A DNA stretch of 64,000 nt, taken from positions 21,394,602 to 21,458,601 of the forward strand of contig NC_073303.1 of NCBI RefSeq assembly GCF_027595985.1, read 5' to 3'. Shown one piece after another: positions 23,488 through 34,673 of this stretch (position 1 is the first letter of the stretch; each line of letters starts with the position of its first letter). Both the position numbers and the translations under genes were made by a program. Origin of the DNA: Sorex araneus (lineage: Eukaryota; Chordata; Mammalia; Eulipotyphla; Soricidae). Under the pieces are notes generated by a model, which saw only the letters and a list, made by a program, of their open reading frames with translations, made no database searches and was not told the DNA's origin.

Positions 23488-23725
23488 ATAAATTTTTATT
23501 TTTTAAAAATTTTATCACCATGTGGAAAGTTACAGAGTTCTCAGGTTTATGTCTCAGTTATACCGTATTCAAACACCATCCCTTCACCAGTGCCCATATT
23601 CCACCACCAAATCCCCGGTATACCCCCGCCTCCCACCCCAACTGTATAACTGATGAACCTCACTTTATTTTCTCTTCACCTTGATTACGTTCCATATTTC
23701 AACACAAAACTCACTATTCCCAAAC
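23488..23725 (-). mobile_element. L1 3' UTR fragment
   Basis: A T-rich start is followed by TTATCACCATGTGGAAAGTTAC, CAAACACCATCCCTTCACCAG and CCACCACCAAATCCCCGG. These match the reversed 3' UTR of the L1 at 27.78-28.87 kb (CATCCCTCCACCAGTGTCC, CCACCACCAATGAACCC). Confidence 0.7.
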
Positions 23726-24009
23726 AAGATAACCCTAATAAGGAGGCATTTGATAATTAGTTTTCCATTCAAAGATTGTATGTTTTCAGGTTTTAGAAAA
23801 GGTCGCATGGCCGCATTAGCGGCCTCGCGACTCCAGCCCCCAAATAGAGCACTAATTGACTAAGTCAAGGCACTAGACCCATTGATAGAGGCTTAGAGAA
23901 TAGTCTTTAAATGTCAGTGGGCCAGAAATAAATATCCAGACAAAAGATGATTTATTAATTCCAAAGCAGTTGGAACAAGATAGAAAGGGAAGCCAGTTTA
24001 TGAAGGGAT

Positions 24010-24207
24010 CCAAGAAGAAGGCAAGAAGAAAGGAAGGAAAGAAGGAAGAAAGGTAGGAAGGAAGGAAGGAAGGAAGGAAGGAAGGAAGGAAGGAAGGAAG
24101 GAAGGAAGGAAGGAAGGAAGGAAGGAGAGAGAAAGGAAGAAAGAAAGAAAGACAGAAAGAAAGATACGAAAGAAAGAAAGAAAGATAGAAAGAAGAAACG
24201 AAAAGAA

Positions 24208-24263
<56 letters not shown>

Positions 24264-24347
24264 GAAAGAAAGGAAAGAAAAGAAAGGACGGGAAGGAGGA
24301 AGAAAGAAAGAAAGGAAAGAAATAAAGAAAGGAAAGAAAGAAAGAAC

Positions 24348-24433
<86 letters not shown>

Positions 24434-24700
24434 GAGAAAGAAAGGAGGAAGGGAGGGAAAGGAGGGACAGAGGGAGAAGGAAGGAGGGAAGGCAGGAAGG
24501 CAGGCAGGAAGGGAGGGAGGGAGGGAGGAAAGAAAGGAGGAGGGAGGGGACGAGAGGGAGTGAGGAGAAGGAAGGAAGGAAGGAAGGAAGGAAGGAAGGA
24601 AAGGAAGGAAGGAAGGAAGGAAGGAAGGAAGGAAGGAGAAGGCGAGGGAGGAAGGAAGGGAGGAAGGAAGCGGAGGAAGGAAGGGAGGAAAGGAAGGTAG
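24010..24700. repeat. Long GGAA/GAAA purine tract
   Basis: About 690 bp of nearly uninterrupted purine on the plus strand. (GGAA)n blocks at 24056-24125 and 24565-24640 flank (GAAA)n and (GAAAGA)n blocks. The 297-codon Ser/Phe/Leu/Pro frame on the minus strand is a product of this repeat and is not a gene. Length and phase shifts suggest repeated slippage. Confidence 0.95.
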
Positions 24701-24719
24701 CCTTGGATCTGTTTTTAGT

Positions 24720-25009
24720 TGTTTGCAGTGTTGTTTTAATTTGCCATATGTGTCACTTGTTTCCATTTCATGATATAATTAATGTCTTCTAATGGTCTAT
24801 ACATTTCCTTTCTTTTTAATTATCTTGTATTTTGTATGTTCGTGCTATTGTCTCAAGTTAAGTTTTAGCATTTAGTCTATTATTAACTGTGGATTTCTCT
24901 AAGAATATCCCATGATCCTACTTCATTCAGTTCCCCTCCCCTACATTATATTTAGCAGGAAAGAAGAGCCATTTTCTATGTGTTAGTAGACACATGGGTG
25001 TGCTACCTA
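24720..25009. other. Unique AT-rich sequence
   Basis: No gene or repeat family is recognised. Confidence 0.4.
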
Positions 25010-25112
25010 ACTGGATTCTAATCCTAGCACTTTTAGACCAAGCAGTACGAAGCTAAGCAAGTCACTTAGCTTCTGAAGAATTAACTTCCACTGTAAAAGG
25101 AGAAGCTTTAAA
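25010..25112 (+). repeat. MIR SINE fragment
   Basis: GGATTCTAATCCTAGCAC, GCTAAGCAAGTCACTTAGCTTCTG and CCACTGTAAAAGG follow the MIR consensus in order. Confidence 0.65.
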
Positions 25113-26180
25113 AACAATAATTCTTTGATGTTGTCAAGTTTTGAACCCTATCTTTTTCCTTTATTAAAACCTAATTTTCTACCTCTACGATTTCACTTCG
25201 TTTTTTAAAAATGTTCACTGTTAGACAAAGAAATAAATGGAAAACCAATCTTCAGATAAACTAATCAGTGCTAATGAATGTTAATGATTTAAGGGGTTTC
25301 ACTTCTAAAGGGATTTGAATTTTAATAGGTAAATTCCATTTCTTAGTTCAAAAATTATTGAGTGTCAAGTGCTTGTCAAGATTCTGTTATTCCTTTAAAT
25401 TGAATGTTTTAACCTAGATTTTCCCAAAGTATGCACCTTGGTCAAATAAAGATTTTCCCAAAGCATGTTCTTCGGTCAAATAAAAAATTTAAATATAGCA
25501 CATTAACTTTTACTTCTGCCCAAGATGATGTAAAAGAGCCTGATTTGCTTTCTTTCTGAATTGTCACAAAATATTTCTTTAAAAGAAAACAATTTTCAAG
25601 AGTGATTATTATATAGGGACAATAAGCTGCAAGAGATTGAAAACAAAGGTTAGTACTCTAAGTCTCTTGGTTTACTCTCCTAAGAAAATGTCCAGGCTGA
25701 AGTACTCTATCTAGGAAAAGACAACCTAGATAGAGTTCAGGAGAAAGACACAGCTGAAAGTCTGGGAAGATCAGGTTGATCAGAGTTAATGGACAACAGA
25801 ATAAAGAAGAGAGAATTACCCAGATAGAAAAACTGGAGTCTTCAAAAGTCCCCAATGTATATGTTGCAGACCACAGATCAGCATATGAAGTGTGAGAACT
25901 GCACAGTGATTTTCCATTCATTCCTTGAATGGGAGAAATCACCTACAAGAATAAGAGAAGGGCACCTGGCATAGATACAAAGGTGGGAATAGATACAAAG
26001 GTGGGAATAGTAATTGTCTTTATCAACCAGACCCTTCAAACTAGACACTTACACGGCATTCTCAGGGATGCTATTCCTCTGTCATGGGAAGTAACTAACC
26101 TTAGAAAAAGCATTACTATGGGTCTTACTAATAGAAAATGTACATGTAAAAAGATCAAATTGTTTCCAAATTACTTCATT
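25113..26180. other. Unique AT-rich sequence
   Basis: No gene is recognised. An 18-bp unit (ATAGATACAAAGGTGGGA) is duplicated in tandem near 25973-26009. AAGATTTTCCCAAAGCATG partly repeats TAGATTTTCCCAAAGTATG around 25420-25470, giving an imperfect local duplication. Confidence 0.4.
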
Positions 26181-26189
26181 TTAGATCAA

Positions 26190-26258
26190 CTGTATACACA
26201 CACAAACATGAGCGCGCACACACACACACACAGACACACACACACGCACACATGAGCG
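26190..26258. repeat. Imperfect (CA)n microsatellite
   Basis: CA repeat with GCGC and AG interruptions, followed by CATGAGCGTGCACATG. Confidence 0.85.
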
Positions 26259-26479
26259 TGCACATGCAAAGATACCAATTGCCCAAGAAGGTATAACTCA
26301 CAATGTCTAGTATCAATGAAAAATGTGAGACATTTAAATCAGGGTAAAACATGTCTCCTGATAAGAAATATAATCAGTTGTAACCAATTTAGAACAGGAA
26401 ATTAAAGGAGATGTGAGATGGCATCATATATATTTAACAGTGAAAAAAGAGATATGAGAGAACCCAATAGTGAAATGTT

Positions 26480-27765
26480 GAAATGGGAGATGGAAACTAT
26501 AATATTTGAGATGAAATAAACATTCAATTGTATTGGTATCAAATTAGACACAGCAGAAGTTTAATGAACTTGAAAATATAGCCATACACAATGCCTGAAA
26601 TAAAGTTCAGAAAATATAATTCAAATAAAAAATAAAAGTTTTAGTAAACTGTTCAACAATTTTACATAGTCTGAAATAGGTACAATAATAAAAATTATTT
26701 AAAGGCATTAAGAGTAGTAACTTTTAAAATCATTTTCAACGCATTATCTAAATAAACAAAAACAGATAAAAGAACAAAAATTCATCATAGTAAAATATTA
26801 TCATGCAACTGCGAAAAAGCAAAGGAAAATATAAACTATTTAAAATAGCCAGAAGAAAAGAAAGACAAATTTATATTTCAGGGAAAAATAATAACGCTAG
26901 AAATAAAAAGTTGTGGAAGCACAAAGAATAGCATCATTAAGTGTTAAATACAAATAAGCAAGCAAGTGAATAACTTCCCACTTAGAATTCTACCTCAAAG
27001 ATAACATTCAGCAAAATGAAGACATAGTATAAAAGTTTTAGATAAATCAAAACTTATATAATTTATTGTTGGTAGGGAAATGCAATCAAAGCACTGGAAA
27101 CATACATTGAAGAAAGGGACATTGAAAAGCAGATAAAAGATGAAGATCACTGGGAAATACCAACATGTGAATAAGTAAGTCCACACCAACATTACTTGAC
27201 TAAGACAAAAACCATAATGTCTTGTGACAATAAATTATATGTAGACTTAAAAAAACTCCCAGAAAGTGGTGCCACAAAATGTCGGGGGAAAGTAAGCGTA
27301 ATGATAGTTTTAAATCTTCAAAGTGCTAAATTGAAAAAGACTCTAATAAATCAAGCTTGCTTATAGTAATCTCTGGGGCAACCACCAAAGTACTAATACA
27401 AGAAATGCATAACTAAAAACCTAATAAAAATAAAATGAAGTAAAATGTACTCAACAAAAAGATTTCTAAAAACTTAGACAAAAAGGAACAAAGAGAAGAT
27501 GAAACAAACAGGAAGCAAAGAGCTGTACATTTCTCAGTAATTATGTTAAATGCAAATATACAAGATATTCTTGTTAAAACAAAAAGTTGCCGGACTTTAT
27601 TAGAATGATATGCTGCTTACAAAGACATGTAAGAAAATGGGAAAAGTTAAGTAATTACCATGCAACTATATGTTGTTTGAAAGTATTTACTGCTAACTGT
27701 ACATCAGTAGAAAAAAGGAGATGTGTTAACAGAAAAAGTATTTCTAATGCTAAGGAAGAAAATTT
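26480..27765 (+). mobile_element. Ancient L1, 5' UTR/ORF1 side
   Basis: GAATTCTACCTCAAAGATAACATTCAGC, GATAAATCAAAACTTATATAATTTATTG and TAATCTCTGGGGCAACCACC...AAAAACCTAATAAAAATAAA recall conserved text of old mammalian L1M 5' regions. No frame survives. The element seems to continue after the younger L1 insertion at 27.77-28.87 kb and through 31.9 kb. Confidence 0.6.
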
Positions 27766-27769
27766 TTTT

Positions 27770-28872
27770 TATTTGTTTATTTTTTTTAATTAATGAGTCA
27801 CAGTGAGGGTACAGTTACAGATTCAAACATTTTGTGCTTGTTTTTCCCTCATGCAGTGTTTGGGAGCCCATCCCTCCACCAGTGTCCATTCTCCACCACC
27901 AATGAACCCAGTATCCCTCCCACCGCCCAATCCCATTTCCCTCACCCCGCCTCTGTGGCAGGGCATTCCAATTTGTTCTCTCTCCTTTAGGGTGTTGTGG
28001 TCTGCAATAGGGGTATTGAGTGGCCATCATGTTTGGTCACTAGTCCACTTTCAGCATGCATTTCCCTTACCATGCAGGATCTCCATTCACAATTTACTTG
28101 GTGTTCCCTTCTGCATTTGGTATGACTTTCCCCCAGCGTGTGAGGCCAAGTTCCAAGCTATGGAGTCAACCTCCTTGTATTGTATACTACTATTCTTGGG
28201 TATTAGTCTCCTACTCTGTTATTTTATATTCCACAGATGAGTGCAATCCTTCTATGTCTGTCCCTCTCTTTCTGACTCATTTCACTTAGCATGATACTTT
28301 CCATGTTGATCCACTTATATGCAAAGTTCATGACTTCACCTTTCCTAACAGCTGCATAATATTCCATTGATAGATGTACCAGGGTTTCTTTAACCAGTCA
28401 TCTGTTCTCTGGCCCTCGGGTTTTCTCCAGGTTCTGGCTATTGTAAACAGTGCTGCGATGAACATATAAGTGCAGATGTCATTTCGACTATACTTTTTTT
28501 TTCTCCAGGGTATATTCCCAGAAGTGGTATTGCTAGATCAAATGGAAGCTCAATTTCTAATTTTTTGAGAAGCGTCCATATTGTTTTCCAAAGGGGCTGG
28601 ACCAGTCGGCATTCCCACCAGCAGTGCAGGAGGGTCCCTTTCTCCCCTCATCCTCTCCAACAGCAGTTGCTTTTGTTCTTTTGGATGTGTGTCATTCTCT
28701 GTGGTGTGAGGTGGTATCTCATGGTAGTTTTGATCTGCATCTCCCTGATGATTAGTGATGCAGAGCATTTTTTCATGTACCTTTTAGCCATTCATATTTC
28801 TTCCTTGGAAAATTTTCTGTTCATTTCTTCGTCCCATTTTCTGATGGGGTTGGATGTTTTTAAGAAAGAAAT
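27770..28872 (-). mobile_element. 5'-truncated L1 (ORF2 C-terminus and 3' UTR)
   Basis: The reversed text begins with a T-rich tail, then the 3' UTR (CATCCCTCCACCAGTGTCC), then ORF2. ORF2 landmarks include the complements of LGIYP and CTGGACCAGTCGGCATTCCC, and the element ends at GATGGGGTTGGATG. Frame changes and stops show it is dead. Possible short duplication (GGAAGAAA / GAAAGAAA) at the edges. It is inserted into the older plus-strand L1. Confidence 0.92.
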
Positions 28873-29141
28873 GTTTGTTTAAAATAATTCAGTTGATGAA
28901 ATCAGAATCAATAATTGAATAGAATAACATAACAATTAAAAATTTTATGCAACTGACACTTAACTTTAAAGTCTATAAATTCAAGAAAGTTTTTCAGAAT
29001 CAAAAGGAGAGTTAATTAGATTTACTCTACATTGGAAAATTGTCCTACTCTCTCCAGTAACAGATAAAGCAATCAAATTCATAAAACATTAGATATTGTG
29101 AACAAACTATCTTATTGAGATGAATTAAAAATTTGCATTTT
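28873..29141 (+). mobile_element. Ancient L1, continuation
   Basis: A-rich sequence of the same texture as the older L1 resumes after the insertion (AGAAAGTTTTTCAGAATCAAAAGG, CAGATAAAGCAATCAAATTC). The assignment rests mainly on the L1 blocks on both sides. Confidence 0.45.
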
Positions 29142-29315
29142 GGGGGCTGGAGCGATAGCACAGCGGGTAGGGCGTTTGCCTTGCACGTGGCCGACCTAGG
29201 TTCGATCCCCAGCATCCCATATGGTCCCCTGAGCACCCCCAGGAGTAATTCCTGAGTGCAAAGCCAGGAGTAAGCCCTGTGCATCTCCAGGTGTGACCCA
29301 AAATTGCACATTTGA
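29129..29315 (+). repeat. SOR-like SINE, type A, near-consensus
   Basis: The copy at 29142-29300 is one of the best preserved: GGGGCTGGAGCGATAGCACAG, GTTCGATCCCCAGCATCCC, ATATGGTCCCCTGAGCACC and GTGTGACCCAAAA. ATTTGCATTTT before and AATTGCACATTT after are a slightly diverged target-site duplication. The tRNA-like head has intact A and B boxes. Confidence 0.97.
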
Positions 29316-29334
29316 ACTGCAGAACAAATCACTT

Positions 29335-29440
29335 CTTTTCCGTGGGAGGGTTGAGGCCATACCCAGCAGTGCTCAAGGTCTGCTTCTGGCTCTGGGCTCA
29401 CTCACAGCAGTGCTCAGGGAACCTTGGCCTTTTTAAGAGT
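29335..29440 (-). repeat. SOR-like SINE fragment
   Basis: GAGGCCATACCCAGCAGTGCTC, TCTGCTTCTGGCTCTGGGCTC and GCAGTGCTCAGGG repeat the reversed body. It is short and diverged. Confidence 0.5.
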
Positions 29441-29659
29441 GCCCAAGAAATATTTCCCCTAAACAAATTCAGGGCTATTCAGGGCTATATCATGTTCATT
29501 AACTAGAACACTTTGCGAAGGTGCCTTTTTTTTTTTGCTGTAAAAAAAATTCCCAAGGGTTGGTTGTTTTTTTGTTGCTTTTGTTTCTGTAAATTTTTGG
29601 TTACCAGAGATCCTGGGACGAATGACTAGAGTGTTAGTATACCATTTTATTTGCATTTA

Positions 29660-29745
29660 AAAAAAATTGTGGTGGCAGTGATCAACCTCTGGGCTTCACA
29701 CATGCAAGTCATGTGAGAAGTTACATCCTGAGCCTGTATGATATC
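29660..29745 (-). repeat. Possible SINE remnant
   Basis: GGTGGCAGTGATCAACCTCTGGG and CACACATGCAAGTCATGTGAG with ACATCCTGAGCC resemble a reversed tRNA-type head. The family is uncertain. Confidence 0.3.
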
Positions 29746-30444
29746 ATTTCCTGTGTATCATTCCATGTAATCTCAAACTATCAGCACTGTTTTCTAATGT
29801 ATGCATAAGTTTATAATTCATTTATAAAATTTATATGGAAGTACAAAAAAGAAAATAGCAAAAACACTCTTGGAGAAATATAATTAAAATGAAGTATCAG
29901 TTATTTACAATAAGTACAAGATAACAATTAAAATAGTGGATATTTTAGATGTAGATATACAACTAAATGTACATACTTATGTAGGTTAAACCATATAAGT
30001 AGATATATATGTTTAAATCATCTTATTTACTACAAAGCTAACACTAGCATAAATTTGAAAACATAAGCATCTTGCTAAATTATGTTGGATCAATAGGAGT
30101 AAAAAATTAATTTCTACTCATATGCTGAAGTATATATAAAAATCAATTTTATATGGAGTGCTTCATAAATGTTAATAGTAAAATAACTTAAGCTCGTAGA
30201 AGAAAAACAAGATAATATTTTCATAATCTTGAGCTAACAAGCTATCTCATGAATAGGATATAGGAAGTATTGAAGAAAAGGAAAAAGTTGTTAAATTCAT
30301 TTTCATAAAATCTGAAAACATGTTCACTAAGACACACATAGGAGAATAAAAGGCAATTGCTGCACGGGGAGAAGATATTTGCAATACGAGAGTCAGACAG
30401 AGCATTCTAGAAAATATAGAAAACAGTTAACACTGAGTCTTGTT

Positions 30445-30598
30445 TATAGTTTTGGGTCAGAGCTGGCAGTTCTCAGAGGCTACTTCTGGCTTGCTGCTGA
30501 GGGTAAGGGTCACTTCTTCAGGCACTTTGTAGAACATCTACTGCCAGAGCTCTTGTATTTGCAAAGCATTTACAAATCCTTTGAGGCAGTCCTTTAAG
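30445..30598 (-). repeat. SOR-like SINE, degraded
   Basis: TTTTGGGTCAGAGCTGGCAG, TTCTCAGAGGCTACTTCTGGC and TGCAAAGCATTTACAAATCC resemble an older reversed member of the family, inserted in the ancient L1. Confidence 0.5.
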
Positions 30599-30865
30599 CA
30601 ATCTCTATCACCCAGTGCTGAATATTTTACAAGGAGACATAAACTCAATAATAAATGCACAAAAACCTTGAGCAGATATTTTATAAAGGTGTAGTCCAAA
30701 AGGCTGATTTATGTATAAGGAAAATTGCTCAAAATCATTTGTAATTTGGGGAATGGAAATTAAAAGCAGGATGAGATGTCTCCATATACTAAACAGAGAT
30801 GCTCCCTGCACAAACTAGACATAAATTTTAAAAATCAATGAATTAGAACAAAAAATAATATTTGG

Positions 30866-31028
30866 GAGGGCACCAGGGAGAGTACTCAGTGGGTTCGCAT
30901 GCATGCCTTGTGTGTGGAAGACCCAAATTTGAGCCCTGGCACTATATCGTGTGACCTGGGGGGGTTCTTCAGTACTGCCAGGTTGGAACCATTAAGTCAT
31001 CACATCCACATAGTCAGGCCTAAATAGT
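30866..31028 (+). repeat. SOR-like SINE, degraded
   Basis: GGGCACCAGGGAGAGTACTCAG, CATGCCTTGTGTGTGGAAGACC and TTTGAGCCCTGGCAC follow the head order. The body is strongly decayed. Confidence 0.5.
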
Positions 31029-31144
31029 CAGGAGCAGCCCCTAGGCCTCCAAGTTCTACTGGAGAAATAAAAAATGTGTCTAGATTTAGAAAGATTTAGA
31101 GAAATAAGAACTTCATATGTAATTGATGGGAGTTGAAATTGATA

Positions 31145-31169
31145 CACACACACACACACACACACACAG
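31145..31169. repeat. (CA)n microsatellite
   Basis: CA run of about 12 units within the old L1. Confidence 0.9.
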
Positions 31170-31365
31170 AGACAAACATACATTGGAATATTGACATCAT
31201 TTACTGAAGATGAACACACATCAACCCGGAAACCCAGCAATTTCATTTATAAATCTTTACTCCAAGGTGTCTGTGTACCATGTGATAAAGAGAAAAATAC
31301 TCACAACAGCAGTATTTGTATTAATCCCAAACTAAGGCAAATTAAAAACCTATTAAGAATAAATG

Positions 31366-31562
31366 GGAGAGCTGGAGAGATAGTACCGAGATTTAAGGTG
31401 CTTGCCTTACACGTGGTTGTACCTACAACCAATCAAATCCAAGCATTGCATCTGATCCCTCACCACTTATAGTCCCCTGAGCATTGCTAGATGTGGTTTC
31501 TAAGCACAAAACCAGGAGAGGTCCCTGAGCTCAGAGCCAGATGTAGCCAAAAAGAAAAAAAA
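31366..31562 (+). repeat. SOR-like SINE, type A, diverged
   Basis: GAGAGCTGGAGAGATAGTACCGAG, TGCTTGCCTTACACGTGG, AGTCCCCTGAGCATTGC and an A-rich tail (AAAAAGAAAAAAAATAG) occur in order. It has a longer middle than the type A consensus. Confidence 0.75.
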
Positions 31563-31676
31563 TAGAAGAAATGATATTCAGCAATGGAAATAAGAACATT
31601 CAGCTATCTTTATGGATGAATCTCTTACAGCATTAACATTAAGCTTAAGAAACCAAACTAAAAAATTACTTAAACG

Positions 31677-31855
31677 TGGGGCTGGAGAGATCGGGCTATG
31701 GGCAGGCTGCTTGCCTTGCAAATGGCCAACGAAGGTTCGATTCTAGTAATCACATATGATGCTCTGAGTCCCACCAGAACTGATCCCTGAGTGCAGAGCC
31801 AAGAGTAAGGCCTGAGCACTTCCAGATATGGTCCCCAAATAAAACAACAACAATA
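31677..31855 (+). repeat. SOR-like SINE, type A
   Basis: GGGGCTGGAGAGATCGGGC, CTTGCCTTGCAAATGG, GTTCGATTCTAG, TGATCCCTGAGTGCAGAGCC and an A-rich tail are visible. It is moderately diverged and lies in the old L1. Confidence 0.85.
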
Positions 31856-31900
31856 ATCCCAAAACTTATATGTCATTCCATAAAGTTTAATTCTTTTTTT

Positions 31901-32489
31901 TTTATAAAAAAAGTCCTGATTCATGTCCAAACAATGTGACCTTGGGGAGGCAGGGAGTTAATAACCAAGAATTATTTGAAAGTTTCTGAGATGTTATTGA
32001 TTGTGAGTCTATGGCTGTGGAAAAACCTCATTCAATTAAAAAGAAAGTTAAAAGCTAATTCAGGTATTTTGCTTATGGAATTAATTTTCATCCTTGGCCA
32101 AATAGCTAAAAAGGTTGACATTACCCAACTATTTATTACATGTTCCTTGCATATAAGATGATGGTAATCTGAAGCCTGCAACCCACTGCTGTGTGCAGTA
32201 TGGTTCAAACAGCCTTGCTCCATCTCCCTCAGTTGCACATAAGTCAAGCATTTTCACTAATTTTTCTCCTTAGCCTCCTTTTGCCTAGCCTCATTGCTTG
32301 AGGCTATCAACCAACACTAATAAAGTACAGTGTGAAGATCAGCTTAAAAATGCCTTTTCCTGAGCAAATCTGCAGTGGGAGAGAGCTTCCCTCTTCTACA
32401 CAGACCTTCCCAGGAACAGTGCAAAGAACGTCACCAGGAGAATTTCCGTTTGCACAGAAATCTGTTCCAAGTCATAATGATAACTCATC
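31901..32489. other. Unique sequence, no gene recognised
   Basis: No gene or repeat family is recognised. Confidence 0.4.
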
Positions 32490-32575
32490 TTTGTGGCGGG
32501 CACTCCGCTCCACACACTTTTCTATGAACTGAAAATATGTTGATCTATTTGACAACCTAACAAGTGTGTGAGATA
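32490..32575. repeat. Possible MIR/L2 fragment
   Basis: GTTGATCTATTTGACAACCTAACAAGTGTGTGAGATAG recalls the MIR/L2 ending (ATCTCATTTAATCCTCACAACAACCCTATGAGGTAG). It is short and diverged. Confidence 0.4.
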
Positions 32576-32577
32576 GT

Positions 32578-32660
32578 GTGATGGACTGTCCCTTAGTTCC
32601 CGCCCTCCAGTCAGAAGAGGTGGGAAGTTTGGGAGGTAGTTAGGTCATGAAGGAATATTG
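32578..32660 (+). mobile_element. MaLR LTR 5' fragment
   Basis: GATGGACTGTCCCTTAGTTCCC and GGGAAGTTTGGGAGGTAGTTAGGTCATGAAGG resemble the start of MaLR LTRs (TTTGGGAGGTGATTAGGTCATGAGGG). The rest is missing. Confidence 0.5.
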
Positions 32661-33059
32661 GGGAACAGTTTTCCCCCAATGTGCCTGGACACGTTTGCTC
32701 ACCGGGGTCTGGATAGACTTGGGGCAAAGGATGATGGGTGCACGGAGAAACACTCTTTGGGAGCAGCTGATGGTTGTTCACCTTATTGCCAAATACACAC
32801 ATATTTTATAGAGGGTCTTGGCTTACAGAAAGGTCCAATCACAGAAAGTTTAGCATTATTGGCCTATTGTAGGATAACATTTGTCCTTCCTCCCTTGCCA
32901 CAAGGAGTTTAGGTTTAAGTGCCCTGAGACACTCCCATTCCTTTGTTTATCTGTAAACTCTTCTCTGCACCCTCCTTCCCAACCAGTTAATCACCTTTTC
33001 TCTAATCAGATTCTGTTATCTAGTAAGATCAGATCCTTCTAAGGACTCTGAACTTGTAC

Positions 33060-34157
33060 TGTAAGTTAGTGTCTTTTGCATAGTTTACCTTAAAGCAATG
33101 TCCTTTCTGTATGGACACAGGAAGACCGTTAATATTATGCTTTGTAACTTGGGAGTTGATTGACTCCAATAATATTCACTCCTGGGCATCTGCTTTTTCA
33201 ACTCAGTTGCCCTTAGTTCCTAGTACCCCAAATGCAGGGTTCTGACGAGGGACGCAATGGACCCAGGGCAAGCTGTGAGCTACCCTGGCATCAAAATGGG
33301 CCAGGCCAAAGCGCCACAATACTCAACTATAAGTTGAGGGCATGATCATGGACAATGCTGTCATGATCCAAAGGTAATGACGAGATTAGAATCCTGCTGG
33401 GGTTAGGAAGATTAACCTGGCCTGAGAACTGTGGTCTGGAATGTATAGTGAGATGTCCCCAGGAAAAACCAAACTTTATATCTCTTACTGTGCTCATACA
33501 GAATGACATTGCTAGAAATATTAGAAGTAGATTTGCTATAACTATTTAAGCAGATTATTAGCTCATACCCTGGTATACCCTTGTTTGAATCTCCTTAGCG
33601 ATTCAAACACCCTTGAGCGAATCTCCTTAGATGAGATTTCCTTAGATGAGATTTTGTTAATCTCCTCAAGAAATGGTTTTACCCTTTGTTGATTTGTTAA
33701 CGTTCAACCCACCTTTGAGTCACCACCCTATGTAATTTGCTATATAAACTAAGACTGTGGGGCACTGAGGGGAGACAGAAGAAGACAGAGGGGACAAAGG
33801 AAGAAGACAGGGGAGACAGAAGAAAATGACACAAGAGGAGACACAGAAGACACAGGGGAAGACACAAAAGCGAAGGAGACAACACAGATAGAAGAAGACA
33901 CAGAAGCAGAGACAGAGCGGTCGGAAGAGACCAGAGGAGAGACTACAGAGACAGAGACAGACAGACAGAAGCAGGGGAGACACCGAAGCAGAGCTCAAGG
34001 CAAAAGAAGTGAGAGTAAGCAGGGGGCAAGAGAGAGAAGTGGAACGGGAATGGAGATTGGAGTAAACTGCAACTGAGACCAACCAGCCTGGCCCTCGTTC
34101 CTTCCTTTGCCTGCCTCATCATCGCCATCAACCTCCCCGGGGTGGGGGAAGCGGTGT
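33060..34157 (+). mobile_element. Long LTR, copy 1 of a three-copy family
   Basis: GACACAGGAAGACCGTTAAT, GGACCCAGGGCAAGCTGTGAGC, TTACTGTGCTCATACAGAATG and GAGACCAACCAGCCTGG recur in the same order at 48.4-49.5 kb, and the first three landmarks recur more diverged at 52.2-53.0 kb. A TATATAAAC box lies at 33741-33750, followed by about 240 bp of GACAGA-rich purine sequence that may have expanded in place. No internal viral genes adjoin it, so it appears solo. The 5' boundary is approximate and no TSD was found. Confidence 0.75.
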
Positions 34158-34673
34158 GAGACTACCAAACACGGGCGGCAGGAGAGATAGAGCCCGCTGG
34201 CCCCCTCCTCTTTTGTGTATTCACACAGCCTATCACCTCTCCAACTCTGCTTTGCCCCGGCCCAATTCCAATCAAGGCTAGATGCCGCAGTTAGGATGAC
34301 TTGCTAAGCGCATGTGACAGTTTCTGTGTCTTGGGCTCCTGTGACTAGGAGGTTGAGGGAGGCTCAAGGCCGAACACCTGGTGCTGGCTGACACCCTCTT
34401 CTTGCCAACTTTGCCCAGATACTCCCTCTTGAGAGGCTTCGCTTCTGGGTCACTGTGCAAGGTCAGGTCTTATCTGCTCCAGTGCCCGTTACCATGCTCC
34501 ACAAAGGAAGAATCCTCAGGTCGGTCATGTGAGGAAACAGCAAGACGGCAGTTGTGTACACAGCAGGAAGGCTGTTCTACCAAAATCCCACCATGCCAGT
34601 ACAGGGCAAAGACTTTCCAGCCTCCTGAAAGTCCAGCCTCCAGAACCGAGAAAAAGGTGTCTCATGCTCTGCC
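34158..34673. other. Unique GC-rich sequence
   Basis: No gene or repeat recognised. A 104-codon plus-strand frame at 34381-34695 resembles no known protein. Confidence 0.4.

Larger units (their letters stand above)
29790..31900 (+). mobile_element. Ancient L1, ORF2 3' half and 3' end, with nested SINEs
   Basis: AAATTTATATGGAAGTACAAAAAAGAAAATAGC, GGGGAGAAGATATTTGCAATACGAG, GGGGAATGGAAATTAAAAGCAGG and CAGCAATTTCATTTATAAATC fall in the same order as conserved text along mammalian L1 ORF2. All frames are broken. Four SINEs and a CA tract are embedded, so this L1 predates them. Confidence 0.75.

Noticed and set aside
23873..24766. 297-codon Ser/Phe/Leu/Pro open frame on the minus strand
   Set aside because: It is the translation of the GGAA/GAAA simple repeat, which lacks stops by composition. 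It is not a gene.
28550..28768. Minus-strand 72-codon frame as a host gene
   Set aside because: It lies within the L1 ORF2 region of the 27.77-28.87 kb element, whose other landmarks are clear.
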